In this document: in pieces, positions 1 to 11,127 of the stretch
Layout: the number at the start of each line of letters is the position of its first letter
Numbering within the stretch: position 1 is the first letter of the stretch
Source: Parapristionchus giblindavisi
Lineage: Eukaryota; Nematoda; Chromadorea; Rhabditida; Diplogasteridae
NCBI GenBank assembly: GCA_943737045.1
Contig: CALSFV010000223.1
Span: 434,001-498,000 of the forward strand
DNA length: 64,000 nt
Direction of reading: 5' to 3'
Position numbers and translations under genes: made by a program
The notes under the pieces: generated by a model
Told to the model about the DNA's origin: nothing
The model's input: only the letters and a program-made list of their open reading frames with translations
The model's database searches: none

Positions 1-359
1 AGTATTTATAAGCGAAATATGATTATCAAAAGGTAGGCAATTCTTGTTAAAACATATATGTATATATACGTGTTCAAAATTTTACATTTCGCACGCAAAC
101 CTAACTAGTACATCTATAAATATTATTAATTTAGTTGGAAAATTATTAGATGAGACAAGTGACTATAACAAGTATCGTTTAAGCGGGAAAAATATAAAGC
201 CACGCGTTCAAGCAGTGTACGATATGCACACGGGGGTCACTATGCTATCCCTCTGGCAGCAAACAACGAGATTAAAGAGAGCGTGACCTCTCTCAATGGT
301 CTCTTCGACGCTCTACGCTCTCTTGTTGTTAGAGAACAGAGAAATAGTGTGCGCAGTGA

Positions 360-555
360 CTCTGGTATTTTGAAACTTAAAGTCTACTTAAATTACGTCA
401 CAGACTTTAAGTAAACTTAAAGTGAAAGAACATTTGACGAAATGCATTACAGTACACCACACCACTTTAAGTAGACTTGCGTTTTACTTTAAGTTTACTT
501 AAAGTCTACTTAAAGTGCGGAGTTTAAGTAGACTTTAAGTTTCAAAATACCAGAG
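360..555. mobile_element. CTCTGG-family MITE, window start
   Basis: Ends CTCTGGTATTTTGAAAC and GTTTCAAAATACCAGAG; interior of AAGT(C/A)TACTT repeats in both orientations and ATTTGACGAAATGCATTACA. Confidence 0.8.
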
Positions 556-911
556 CAGGGGTCACTATGCTATCCCTGTGGCAGCGAATGACGACATTAA
601 AGGGACTGAAACCTTTGTCAACGACCTCTTCAACAGTGCTCTCTCGTTGTTAGAGAACAGAGAAATAGTGTGCGCCACTGCGCACACTATTTCTCTGTTC
701 TCTAACAGAGGCCATTGAGAGAGGTCACTCTCCCTTTAAGTGATCATCTCTTGACCTTCCGTTTTATAAATTTTGAGAGAATTTTTCTCATTTAAAAAAA
801 AGTTAATTGAAATAATGGATGAAACACACGAAACGTTCCGTAATTATCCATTACGGATCGCCAAACTCATTATAATGTAGCCTAGCTAAGATAAAAACCT
901 GCAAAAGAGAA

Positions 912-982
912 GGTCCCGGGGAGATTTGAACTCCCGTCGCAGGATTCAGAGTCCTGAGTGCTAACCGCTACACCACGGGACC
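912..982 (-). tRNA. tRNA-Gln (CTG)
   Basis: The reverse complement starts GGTCCCGTGG and ends CGGGACC, a fully paired 7-bp acceptor stem. The anticodon loop CTCTGAA reads anticodon CTG. A T-arm with TTCAAAT is present. It is 71 nt long without the post-transcriptional CCA. Copies of the same gene lie at 27,198 and 31,376. Confidence 0.93.
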
Positions 983-2015
983 ACGGTAATGGGAGTGCTC
1001 TAATAGATTAAGATCGGCAAAGGGTTGATAGATAGATAGACAACTGACTTCGTAACTATAATCATTACTTGGATGTTGATTAAATTGTTCGATTATTTGC
1101 TGAATAAATTGGTCTGCAACATTCATGTGTTGTTCATCGTAGCAATTTATTCATCGTCCAAGCAATGATTTTAGTTAAATGGACATATTTTGCTTGATTT
1201 TTTTCAAAGTAGTTGATTTGAATGATAGAAAAAAAACATTGAAAAGAAAGAAAAATATCGAAAATGGTCGGATCGCTCGCAATCGCTTTCTCAAAATCTT
1301 GATCGGCCTGGTCCATTCAGATCCATTCACACCCTTCATGATACAATGATCTTTACGTGTACGATAAATGAATGTTTATTCGTTTTCTTTAAAACTCTTT
1401 CGAAAAAATAATTTTAAAAATTTTTTTTGGATCAGAGGTGGGTACAGTAGGGTTTACACGGAATCGTACATTACTGTGAACTGATTTCTATCACAGTAGA
1501 CATTGTTTTTTTTCTTTGACTAAATTTTTTTTATTATTAATGTTTCATTAAAAAAATCACATTTCTCGATTTTACATGTGTTATAACATTGCTACTCCTT
1601 TAATGTCGTCGTAAACCTTTATAAGCAAAGGACTATTACAATCTAAATATCGTAGAAAGCGATTTTGAATCGCGCCTGTTTCATCCTCATTCCGGTCAGG
1701 TCTCGTCGCTCGAAAGAAGTCGCGATCGGCTATAGCCTTGCCGAAAACACGCCCTCATCATTGCTTTATCGTCCTGAAATGACACGAGTTGAAACGTATC
1801 ACACACGTATATATGATTGATGACCTGTCTGATCCTCGTAATTGCAGCTACGCAAGTCCATTGGAGTTCTTATGGTACATTCTATTATCAGCCATGATTG
1901 CCTGTATATGAAAGAGACGTTTTATTATATTCTACATATTATTATATTCTACAATATTATGCTGAGGTGAACTTATGGTTTGCAAATACGGTAGTGGCAT
2001 ACGATTTGAATTCAC
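983..2015. other. AT-rich stretch without recognised gene
   Basis: Contains a short TAGA microsatellite near 1,030 and AT-rich intergenic-like sequence. A 60-codon minus-strand frame at 1,134-1,316 has no motif or splice support. Confidence 0.5.
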
Positions 2016-2135
2016 GTTTCCGCACGAGACCATGTTGACCATATGATTTTTTCTCGGAAAAAACCTAGGATGAATAAACGAGAGAGAGAGGCGGAGGAGG
2101 AGAAAAGATGTGCTGGTATGGTCTCGTGCGGAAAC
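2016..2135. repeat. 120-bp inverted-repeat unit
   Basis: GTTTCCGCACGAGACCAT (2,016-2,033) and its exact complement (2,118-2,135) flank about 84 bp of purine-rich sequence. Likely a small MITE or hairpin. Confidence 0.6.
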
Positions 2136-2271
2136 GCGAAAAAAAAAATCGTGTGCCGCTATAACAGTATGAAATCGTTGACGAAAGAAGGCATGTGGTT
2201 TGGGGGGAAACGGGAGGTGAACACTTCACACAGAGAAAAGAGGTATAACACACGAAGGAGGGGGAACGCAC

Positions 2272-2695
2272 CAGAGAAGAGCTCCAGATGACCAGAGAAG
2301 AGCTCCAGATGACCAGCCTCGGGGTCCGCGAAGGCGTCGATGTAAGTAGCACCTCTGGATGGGAGCCTGGAAATGAATCTTTGACATTTTATCGCTTGAT
2401 AAGTAGTAAAGACGAATGAAATGATATTGACTCCAACCAGTCTGCATGAACAATGGAAACAGTTTTCGTCATTAGTGTAGGCGGTGGATTTTTGGAAAAC
2501 GCATTTTCCCGTAAAACGGTTCTCCGTTGTTCATGCATACGGCCACAGATAAAATATCGATTGTTAACAATAGATTGTCATCAACAACAGCAGAAAATTA
2601 CCGTGATTATCCATTGGTCGAAATAATTCTTGCAGGAGTTTTCTTGATCATTGTCATATGTGTAGGCATGGTTCAGTACGAGGTGATATAGGCGC
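2272..2695 (-). pseudogene. Fragment of the same hypothetical gene family
   Basis: The exon 2602-2695 (acceptor CTTACAG, donor GTAATT) reads LVLNHAYTYDNDQENSCKNY and matches the first recognised exon of the palindrome-centre gene, here without its frameshift. A possible following exon, 2272-2366, is preceded by TTTCCAG and contains a 21-bp direct duplication. No exons matching the rest of the centre gene were found further left. Probably an incomplete duplicate. Confidence 0.4.
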
Positions 2696-3134
2696 CTGTA
2701 AGAGCAACAAAGTGACTATTTATAATGAAGGATCACAATAAAAAGACAGCATTTATAAGAAAAATTATTATCAAAAGTAGGTATTTTGTTATGAGACAAG
2801 TAGTGACTATAACACGTATCGCTTGCGCGGGAAAATGTATAGCCAAGCGCGCTAAAGGGAGAGTCTCTCTCAATGGTCTCTTCATTGCGCACACCATTTC
2901 ACTGTTCTCTAACAACGCATTGCATTGAGAGAGCATTGCGTGTCGAAAGGACCATTGAGAGAGATACGGTATAGGTCACTATGCTATCCCTCTGGCAGCG
3001 AATGACGAGATGAAGTGAGCTGATCGTCTCTTGTCCCCCCCCCTCGATCCTTCTTTGTCATTTTTAATTACACACTAAATATATGTAGGATAAAAATCTG
3101 CTAGCACAACAGGAAACGTAAACAAGCGACCTAT

Positions 3135-3326
3135 ATGGGTGGTCGAAAAATGACGCCTAGTCCCGCAAAGTCAACTTCTACAACCTCAAAACCTACTCCT
3201 GAAAAGCCAATTACTTAACCTTCGCGTGCAAAAACTACTACGGCAAATCCTGAAACTCGTGCAATCCCAGAAAAACCAGAGCACAAACATGTACCCACAG
3301 CTGATGATAATGACTTCACTGTCTAG
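3135..3326 (+). pseudogene. Pro/Thr/Lys-rich frame with internal stop
   Basis: From ATG 3,135 the frame reads MGGRKMTPSPAKSTSTTS and onward, with repeated Thr-Pro-Glu-Lys-Pro units, and reaches TAG at 3,324-3,326. A single in-frame TAA at 3,216-3,218 interrupts it, and the composition is the same on both sides. It looks like a low-complexity secreted or linker protein exon hit by one nonsense mutation. No family recognised. Confidence 0.35.
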
Positions 3327-3447
3327 AAGAAGAAATAAGAAATAAGAAAAATAGTTTTGAAATAACAGAGTTGATCACAGCGAAAAGGCACTACTTCAGA
3401 ATAGGGTACCAGTCCAAAATAATAGTATAATTTAAAAAAAAACTTAC

Positions 3448-3492
3448 TCTTCGCGGTTGCTTGTCAGGCTTGTTCGGGGTCTTGGCGTCCAT
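3448..3492 (-). pseudogene. Orphan first exon of a fourth kinase copy
   Basis: Reads MDAKTPNKPDKQPRR followed by GTAAGTT, identical in protein to exon 1 of the third kinase copy (46,472-46,516) and preceded by the same conserved upstream block. A MITE fragment (about 3,387-3,434) interrupts the intron, and homology to the right arm stops near 3,360. No further kinase exons are visible out to position 1. Either the rest lies beyond the window or the copy was cut off at the palindrome boundary. Confidence 0.7.
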
Positions 3493-3725
3493 TTCTATAA
3501 GATATTTCTATATCGTAAATGTAAGGCAGGGCGAAGACTGACCACTTGGAGAGCGAAACGACCGACTTCGAGGTTGAATACAACTTGAAATGCAATGAAA
3601 GGAATGATTCGTAACTAATTATTGCGCAGCCAAATTTGAATAAATAATGCAAATCCATGTTCACATGTTTATCACGATTTGTCTTGTTTAGTGCATAAAA
3701 GCCCAATGCATTTCAAATATTTATT
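3493..3725 (-). promoter_or_regulatory. Conserved kinase upstream block (copy 1)
   Basis: About 230 bp directly upstream of kinase exon 1 are conserved at four places (here, 26,529-26,760, 31,885-32,115, 46,240-46,471). It holds an ATTTGCAT-like octamer, the phrase AACCTCGAAGTC and a pyrimidine-rich stretch just before the ATG. Conservation between the inner and outer pairs suggests promoter plus 5' UTR function; no experimental evidence. Confidence 0.5.
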
Positions 3726-4126
3726 TAATAAGACAAATGTAAAGTGAGGAGCTCATGTTTTAGGTTAGGGTGGAGGTCTTTTTTAGCTGGGGTGCGCGCT
3801 ACTCCCACACGATGGTGCAGAATATACGGCGCACTCCACGAGGTGGGCTCTGTAAGCTATTAGTTATTACCTATAGTATTACTCCATAATTTGTTGTGCT
3901 GTCCATACACAGAGAAAAGCGCAAAAACCAGTGAAGTGTTGTAATAATAATAATGCTAATAGCTTACAAACCTAATAGCTAAGAGCTTACAAACCTAATT
4001 AATTAATTTAATTAATTTATCTACGCCCGAGGCGCAACGAGACATGAGAAAAATAGAAGAGATAAAGAACATGATATAATATATTATATTGTTGACTCTC
4101 CAGACTGGCGGGCGGGGGGGGGGAAT

Positions 4127-4995
4127 TTACAAAGGACGTAATTCGTGAATGATGGGGTGATGGGTAAGCCGGTTTTTGAATATACTGGGATTGGGTGATG
4201 AAGTGATGAGTGGAGGTAATCGGGAGTACCATCTGGCCGTTCGAACAGGAAAGGAGTGGAATCGGGCAGTGCTTGTGGTCGCTTCGATATGGATGCCGAA
4301 TGAGGACGTTCGATCTCGTAAAGGTTTGTATAAATAAAAAGATGAGCGATCGATAATGGTGGAACCGGACATAATCGAATAACACATACAAAGGTCACTA
4401 ATGACTCTCCTCTCAACTAACGCGCGCAGGCCTAGGGTTTTCATCCGATCATTGTAGGAGGGCATAGATTCAGGATATGTAGGGGAGGGGAAACAACGGT
4501 AGAAAACTTGACGAGTGAAAGTGTGTTGAACATTCTCAAGGGAACGAATATCGGAAAGGTAATGTGGATTCCAAAAGGGTGAAGCGAAGTCAAGGAGGGG
4601 TAATACATAGGTTTTATAACATTTGACAAGGATTTCAGGGCAATTAACGGGGACGGCTTTAAAAAGGAGAAACATCTTGTTACGAGCTTGTTGAGCACGG
4701 GTTTTGACAGAGGAGGTATGCTTTAAATCAGAACGAACTTGGACACCTAGATCACGAACATTATTAGACAGGGGGAGGGGTATTGAGTCAATATGGTAAC
4801 GATTGGTTTGTGACTGTGAGCCTATTCGAATGTGTGAACATTTGGAAGCAGAGATAGACAACTGGTTGGCATTAGACCAGTTATACAAACAATCGAGAGC
4901 AAGTTGAAATTCGGAAGTAAGAGCATCACGATCCTTACGGTTATAGGAAACATACAACTTAACGTCATCAGCATAACATTGCACTTTTACATTAT
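4127..4995 (-). pseudogene. Retrotransposon ORF2, C-terminal part
   Basis: Continues the same protein on the other side of the inserted element: VKVQCYADDVKLY contains the catalytic YADD, followed by the thumb and a C-terminal region with a Cys/His-poor end. The reading frame is continuous with the 9,206-7,315 part if the insert and one 4-bp target copy are ignored, so the retrotransposon was probably coding-intact when hit. Confidence 0.85.
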
Positions 4996-7314
4996 CACGG
5001 GTCTCCTGTAAAAGTGTAGCAAAATCGGCCTGTTCTGCCACTAGGAAAATTTTTTTGTCTCCGATTTCGACGAAAGTCCCTTGGTAGATGTGGTTGGGGG
5101 TTATGAGAAGGCCTAGATACTTGATTGGGCCAAAATCGCTGATTATCGATTTTTTGTGACCTACCACATAAATGATCATAACTCGGTCAATTTTGATAGT
5201 ACAGTGAGCTGAATGGTGTCATTCGAACCATATTCTACAGCTCTTCAAAAAAGTTGTTTATGACCTGTTCGCTGCTTGGTCGTCTTTAGGACGAAAAACG
5301 CGAAAAACTCTTTTTCCTATCAAAAAAGTGAAGTTTTCTCGAAAATGTTTTCTTGGGGATATCCGTTTTATTGCAAAAATTATGTCTACAAACCACGCTC
5401 AATATCGCTATCTAGTTCATTGCCCATATCTCCTGGCCCCTAATGTCGATTACTAGTATAGCTCACGGACTTAGTCGATTTTTGATCATTTTCGGTTTTT
5501 TGATCGTATCTCACTTCAAAGTTATCCAATTATTTTTTCAAAAAAATAGAAATGATTCTCTCGAAAAGGAGATTGAAAAGTTTAATATTGTCCAAATTGC
5601 TATATCAAGCCGTTTTCGAGTTATTAAAGGAAAACTGCTCCTATTTCGATTTTTCACCGCTTTCATGTGTTGAACAGGGAAGGCAATCAATTCTACAAAT
5701 ATGTTTACTTTACAATAAAAACTGTAATATAATTGAGCAAATATTGTGCAGATATCAACGTCACTGGTCAAATACGAGGGTAGTTGATAAGTCCTGGGCG
5801 TCGTCCGAGAACAAAGTGTTCATCTCTGAATGCATCCAATCATAGATCGCATCCGAGGAGACTGTCAGATCATTCTCGTGCACCTGTACTTCATCCTCAA
5901 CCCCTCCTCCCTCTTCATCGCATTCCTCCTCCCAGTCCTTGATGAAATCAATTGCCAGTGCCGCATCTCTTCGAGCTCTCGACTTGCCCTTCTTCTCCGC
6001 CTCCTCCTTCTTCTTCGCGAGAAGGGTCCGAATGCAGTTCTTTATCTGATCGTGGGACATCCTGTTTGCTGGAATGATATCCGTCCTGGCCTTCATTCTC
6101 TTCTCGACTTCTTCTGCTCTCAGCTTGTTTCTTGCAGCGTAGAACTCCTCGAAGAGATCCACCACCATCTGCTTGGCAACGGGGTCGTAGGGTGCACTCT
6201 TCTTCCGAATGCGAAGTGCCCATCCTATGGGTCGCGGATGCTTTGGTGCATGTTCGTATTCCTTGAACGATTCCGATAGGGGACCGATTCCGACTCCTTG
6301 CTGAACCTCCTCGAGCATTCTCTTGTACAGCCCAAGGGCGAAATCCATCATGGACACTCTCTCGGGTCTAATCTTGTGTTCTCCTTTGTCCCAGTGACGC
6401 TCAAGGTTCCAGTGACGGAGGAAAGTGGCCGAGCATTCACTGCATATGAAAAGTGGATTCGGGGCAGAGTCGGAGACGGGCGCGGGAGCCTTTCCAGTCA
6501 CAACTTCATCATCTACGTTATCGGGCATCATTTACGTTATTGGCAGATAGAGAAGAGGATAGGGGAGTTCACGAACAAATACAATACATGAAAAAACAGA
6601 ATAAATCAAACTATTATTATCTTGAGAAAGCAATATGGCCTCTGTTCAACACATGAAAGCGGTGAAAAATCGAAATAAGAGCAGTTTTCCTTTAATAACT
6701 CGAAAACGGCTTGATATAGCAATTTGGACAATATTAAACTTTTCAATCTCCTTTTCGAGAGAATCATTTCTATTTTTTTGAAAAAATAATTGGATAACTT
6801 TGAAGTGAGATACGATCAAAAAACCGAAAATGATCAAAAATCGACTAAGTCCGTGAGCTATACTAGTAATCGACATTAGGGGCCAGGAGATATGGGCAAT
6901 GAACTAGATAGCGATATTGAGCGTGGTTTGTAGACATAATTTTTGCAATAAAACGGATATCCCCAAGAAAACATTTTCGAGAAAACTTCACTTTTTTGAT
7001 AGGAAAAAGAGTTTTTCGCGTTTTTCGTCCTAAAGACGACCAAGCAGCGAACAGGTCATAAACAACTTTTTTGAAGAGCTGTAGAATATGGTTCGAATGA
7101 CACCATTCAGCTCACTGTACTATCAAAATTGACCGAGTTATGATCATTTATGTGGTAGGTCACAAAAAATCGATAATCAGCGATTTTGGCCCAATCAAGT
7201 ATCTAGGCCTTCTCATAACCCCCAACCACATCTACCAAGGGACTTTCATCGAAATCGGAGACAAAAATTTTTTCCTAGTGGCAGGCGTTGCTACACTTTT
7301 ACAAGAGACCCGTG
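4996..7314. mobile_element. Foldback DNA transposon inserted in ORF2
   Basis: Ends are CACGGGTCTC and GAGACCCGTG with target copy TTAT at 4,992-4,995 and 7,315-7,318. The arms, about 4,996-5,676 and 6,643-7,314, are close inverted copies; a 76-codon frame is identical in both. The ~0.97-kb core holds only a zinc-finger ORF. No transposase was seen. CAC ends with a 4-bp duplication would fit the CACTA/Chapaev group, but this is a guess. Confidence 0.85.
5761..6531 (-). CDS. C2H2 zinc-finger protein carried by foldback element
   Basis: 256 residues filling the unique core between the inverted arms. One C2H2 finger near the N-terminus (CSECSATFLRHWNLERHW, with a second His after KGE). The middle has GWALRIRKKSAPYDPVAKQ and later MSHDQIKNCIRTLLAKKK, which resembles a region with a 'K-dP-va..M...LT..QI' layout that I recall from invertebrate proteins of unknown function. 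The C-terminus is strongly acidic. Not a transposase by any motif seen. It may be a captured gene or an accessory DNA-binding protein of the element. The frame is intact, although the host retrotransposon is dead. Confidence 0.7.
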   Translation of the reverse strand: MMPDNVDDEVVTGKAPAPVSDSAPNPLFICSECSATFLRHWNLERHWDKGEHKIRPERVSMMDFALGLYKRMLEEVQQGVGIGPLSESFKEYEHAPKHPRPIGWALRIRKKSAPYDPVAKQMVVDLFEEFYAARNKLRAEEVEKRMKARTDIIPANRMSHDQIKNCIRTLLAKKKEEAEKKGKSRARRDAALAIDFIKDWEEECDEEGGGVEDEVQVHENDLTVSSDAIYDWMHSEMNTLFSDDAQDLSTTLVFDQ

Positions 7315-9206
7315 TTATGATATCTAGACAGAGTAGCTGATAAATCAGAGAGATAAAGCGAGAAAAGTATGGGGCCGAGGACGCTACCTTGGGGAACACC
7401 AGAGACAATCGGAAAAGAGTTACTGAGAGTGGAAGATAGTCTAACACAAAAAGATCTATCAGATAGAAAAGATACTAGCCAGTTATACAAACAACCGTGG
7501 ATACCGTAGTGAAGCAATCGTGAGAGTAATTTAGGATAAGGAACAACATCAAAAGCACGTGTATAATCTATGTACACAACATCTGTGACAAGTTTATTGG
7601 AATGGGCAGTGGTCCAATCATTTTGGCATTGTAACAAGTTGGTAACAACACTAGCACCGGAACGAAAACCGTGCTGAGTGGGGGGAATAATGTTGAAACG
7701 GGAGAGATGGTGTACGAGATGGTCTTTAACTATACGTTCCATGGTCTTTGCTGCAGGGGATATAATGGATATTGGTCGGTAAGAGGAGGGGAGGTGCTTA
7801 TCCTTGCCTACTTTGGGAATGGGGGTGATATAGGAATGCCTCCAAGAGGAGGGTACCGTACCTGATATGAGGCTGAGATTGTATATATCAGCGAGGGGGG
7901 TTGATAGGGAACTAGCACATTTGGAGAAAATTATCTGGGGAATGGCATCATGTCCAGTGGAACATGAAGGTTTCAATCTACGGAGGGCTTTATATACGGA
8001 TTGTGGAAATATTGTGAATAATGAGAGAGATGGGGGGATGGGGGAGGTGGAGAGGGAAGGGATACTACCATCATCAATAGTGAAATGTGAGGCAAACTCG
8101 GAAGCAAGTAAATTGGCCTTAGATGATGAGTCTAATACAGTGTCATTGAGGGAATTGCGTAGATCAGGGATGGTGAGTTTGGGCTTAGTGAGATTAGATA
8201 CATGTCTATATAAATCACGGGAATTAAGGAGTTTCTTACGATTACAGAAACGGGTCCATTTGTTGATTTCAAATAATAGGTTCTTGCTACATTGGTCAAA
8301 GAGGAACTTAACAGAAGGTATATGTATCTTAGAGAATAATGCATTACGATGTTTCATAAGGCGAATGATATGAGGGGGGTAGGACATGAAAGGTGGTCTG
8401 GGGGTACGATAGGGAACAAAAGAGTCTATGGCAGAATGAACTACAGACACGAAAATGGAATAGACGGTATCAATGTGGGTGCAGTCACGGAACAGAGACA
8501 ACCAATCAATATTGGCGAAGTGGTTGTTCAGGGCAGGGTAATCAACACGACTGTAGTCACGGATCTTAGGAGGAGAAGAGGGAGGGAGAGGGAAGGAGAG
8601 GGAGAAAGATATACCAGAGTGATCAGATGTTGGGAAAGGGGGAATGACGAATACGGCCGAAATTAATGTGGTGTCACTAGCTAGAACCCAGTCGATCATT
8701 CTATCGCCGCGCGTTGGAGACAAAAGTACATGAGAAAGACAAGATGAATCAACAAAATCATGGAAAAGACGATCAATGAGAGGGGGTGGAGGAGTATGGT
8801 GACGAATCAAACAATCAACATTAAAGTCGCCAATGATCAGAGTTGGGTAAGGAGACGAGGCATGTAAATCAGAGAGAGTGGCAATGAGGGATTCGGACTT
8901 AGCAGTCGAATAACTGGGAGGTCGGTAGGTCAGAATGAGCCGAAAATAAGAGGAATCATGGTAAAGATCAATACATAGAATCTCATGGTCGGAAGAGATG
9001 GGTACGGTGGTGTAAGGAATGAAATCTCTAATGGCTACGGCTATTCCGCCACCACGAGAAGGTCGATCACGTCTGACTATTGAATATGGTAATGAACCGG
9101 TAATAAGTGAAGATGGTGTTTTACTGGTTAACCATGTCTCACAGAGAAGAACAAGATCAGGCTGGGATGAGGACAGATAGGCTCGGAAACAATCGGTCTT
9201 ATTCAC
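7299..9206 (-). pseudogene. Retrotransposon ORF2, N-terminal part (endonuclease + RT)
   Basis: Codes 635 residues, the last few from the inserted transposon. The apurinic-type endonuclease motifs are LLCETWL, IGDFNVD and SDHSGI. RT motifs follow: SSYRPISI, TQHGFRSGAS, VVYIDYTRAFD (first catalytic Asp) and GVPQGSVLGPILFSLYLSDL. The frame breaks at 7,314, just before the YADD box, where the foldback element inserted. Confidence 0.88.
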
Positions 9207-9265
9207 TAGAGAGCGAACATTAAAGTAATGACAGTCAAGGTTATGCGGTACGGACTCGGGCGAGC

Positions 9266-10030
9266 TTAGTTTAAAGTGAGGACAGTCGGGCCGGTAGAAG
9301 TACCAGCGGGAGTCTGAGCAACTGAGGCATTCTTGACCGTACGACGACGAGCAGTAGATCGGGATCGCGATCGATTACGGTTCTTGATGGATCCGATCAG
9401 GGTTCTCTCGATGATCTGGTTAGCATAGACAACGACATCTCTTCCTTGGCTTCTTTGCTCACGGCATTTCAATCGGAGTTGATAGGCTGCTTCACGCTCT
9501 TCACGGGTTTGGGAGGGACGGATGAACAGAGTGGAGTAAGTGGGATGGGCACGAATCTTACGGGCATTGGCAAGGAAATGAGATTGGGCACTACGGGTAT
9601 GGAAAGTGACTTTGAGAAGACGAGGGCGATTCTCACTTCGCACTCCCATACGGAAAACAACTGAGGGAGTCTGCTCAAGCTCAGTGATATCGCATAGCTC
9701 GATTATACGTGTCAAATCATCATTGACACGATCACTAGCCTTGTCATGTACAGACTCAGGAAGGCCTTGGACAACAACACTCCGCTCCCTCTTGTCCCTC
9801 TCTATGCATTCATCGATCAAGTTCATTGATCTCGCATTCAAGAGGGATCGGAGGTTCTCGACACAAGTACCAATGATCATAGCCATAGGGCTATTTCTAT
9901 CACCATCAGGCAACTTGGCCAAGAACTCCTCCATCTTTGAAACGAGTTGGGAGGGGGCGGAAATGTCGTCATCCACCTCTTTACGGAAAGTGGAAGGAGA
10001 ATCGATAGGGGGACGTTTAGGATCAGACAT
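9266..10030 (-). CDS. Retrotransposon ORF1 protein
   Basis: Encodes 254 residues. The middle has the RRM-like phrase of ORF1 proteins (SVVVQGLPES, then RPRLLKVTF), followed by a basic Arg/Ser-rich tail (NRNRSRSRSTARRR) suited to RNA binding. It lies directly upstream of ORF2 with a gap of about 60 bp. Expected to coat element RNA in the ribonucleoprotein. Intact frame. Confidence 0.8.
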   Translation of the reverse strand: MSDPKRPPIDSPSTFRKEVDDDISAPSQLVSKMEEFLAKLPDGDRNSPMAMIIGTCVENLRSLLNARSMNLIDECIERDKRERSVVVQGLPESVHDKASDRVNDDLTRIIELCDITELEQTPSVVFRMGVRSENRPRLLKVTFHTRSAQSHFLANARKIRAHPTYSTLFIRPSQTREEREAAYQLRLKCREQRSQGRDVVVYANQIIERTLIGSIKNRNRSRSRSTARRRTVKNASVAQTPAGTSTGPTVLTLN

Positions 10031-10157
10031 ATAGATAGGAAGACAAAAGGAAATTCAAATTAAGTAACGTTAAGTTAACAAGTAATTAACTAGATCGACT
10101 GGGAGTTAAGAAATAAACAACAAAAATAGAGAGAGAAACGGGAACCGACCACTTCCC

Positions 10158-10249
10158 AAGTGATCAGAGAGAGGAGAGTGATCAGAGAGAGGAGAGTGAT
10201 CAGAGAGAGGAGAGTGATCAGAGAGAGGAGAGTGATCAGAGAGAGGAGA
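10158..10249. repeat. 18-bp tandem repeat in retrotransposon 5' end
   Basis: About five units of GAGAGAGGAGAGTGATCA run from 10,158 to 10,249. Tandem monomers at the 5' end are usual for non-LTR element promoters, so this is probably the element's promoter/5' UTR. Confidence 0.85.
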
Positions 10250-10466
10250 GAAAAAACCTAATAACCAATAGCTTACAGAGCTAATAGTTAATAGTTAATA
10301 GTGAACTATGTTCACAGAGTGCAAACGACTGTGTAAATGTACAATATGTTTGCCATGCCAAACAGAAGGAGCAAAAAAACTGAAAGAACTTTGCTCGAGG
10401 GTGTATAAAAGACACGGTGAAGGTGAATGAAGACATCAGTTTTCAGCTGAATCAACTACTTCTACA

Positions 10467-10891
10467 ATGAACTCTAAGATGTAAGTTCAGTACTTCTTTA
10501 TTCATACAGTAATCCATTACTGTATCCCCTAATGCAGATCCCCAATACAGTATCCCCTAGTACAGTACCCCTAGTAAAGTATTCCTTTCAGTGTCCTTAT
10601 CTTCACTTTCCTTGCTGTCCTTGCAAACCTATCATCTTCCCAATACATTGCGGTAAGCATCACAAATCAATGCCATTGCCAATATCTCAATAATCAATCA
10701 ATATCACAATTCAGGCCTACCCATCAACTTACGTTTCTCCCTATGGAGCTTACTATGGTTACCCCAGACTCGGATACTCAGCCTGGGGATATCCCGGATA
10801 TACCGCGTGGTGGGGATCCAACAGAAATGGAGCTTCAGAAGCTGCCCCTAGTGAGGGAAGTCCCGCCCCTTCTGGATTGACTCGTCAATAA
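10467..10891 (+). CDS. Small secreted Tyr/Gly/Trp-rich peptide, copy 1
   Basis: Three exons, 10467-10480, 10592-10652 and 10715-10891, encode 83 residues. Residues 1-23 form a classic signal peptide (hydrophobic IVLIFTFLAVLA core, then LSSSQ). The mature part repeats Tyr-Gly-Tyr-Pro and Ala-Trp-Gly units (YYGYPRLGYSAWGYPGY, then TAWWGS) and has a polar Ser/Pro/Ala tail. The composition resembles nematode fungus-induced (FIP), caenacin and NLP-type antimicrobial peptides, but no orthologue is claimed. A TATAAAA box at 10,404-10,410 stands 57 bp before the ATG. It converges on the kinase gene ending at 13,490. The retrotransposon inserted about 210 bp upstream of the ATG (junction 10,253), so its promoter may be shortened. 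Confidence 0.88.
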
Positions 10892-11127
10892 GAAGAATTA
10901 CGATCTACGACTACAATCTGACTGTATCATATTATGGCGAACGAATATTGATTACGATTTTTGATTGTTTAGAATTAAAGGAATTTCTATGCTTTGATAC
11001 AAATATTTGCAAAAATATATAAGATAAATTCAAAAATACATAATCGATGCCTACAATCGACTCAACTAGTGAATGTCACCTAACTAGGGAACAGTATTCT
11101 TCCCGGATGAATCTACGGGAAGTGACC

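Larger units (their letters stand above)
4000..10253 (-). mobile_element. Non-LTR retrotransposon (CR1/Jockey-like), split
   Basis: A 6.25-kb element on the minus strand with two ORFs. The 5' end (right) has five 18-bp tandem repeats; the 3' end (left) terminates in an AATT-rich simple tail. It is flanked by a 9-bp target duplication AAACCTAAT at 3,991-3,999 and 10,254-10,262. It is missing from the right arm, so it inserted after the palindrome formed or was never copied. ORF2 is interrupted by a foldback DNA transposon at 4,996-7,314. Confidence 0.88.

Noticed and set aside
5443..5673. 76-codon frame identical at 6,646-6,876
   Set aside because: These are the two arms of the foldback transposon; identity comes from arm conversion, and the frame has no known motif.
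7867..8666. Plus-strand frames across the retrotransposon
   Set aside because: They are shadows of ORF2, which has endonuclease and RT motifs on the minus strand.
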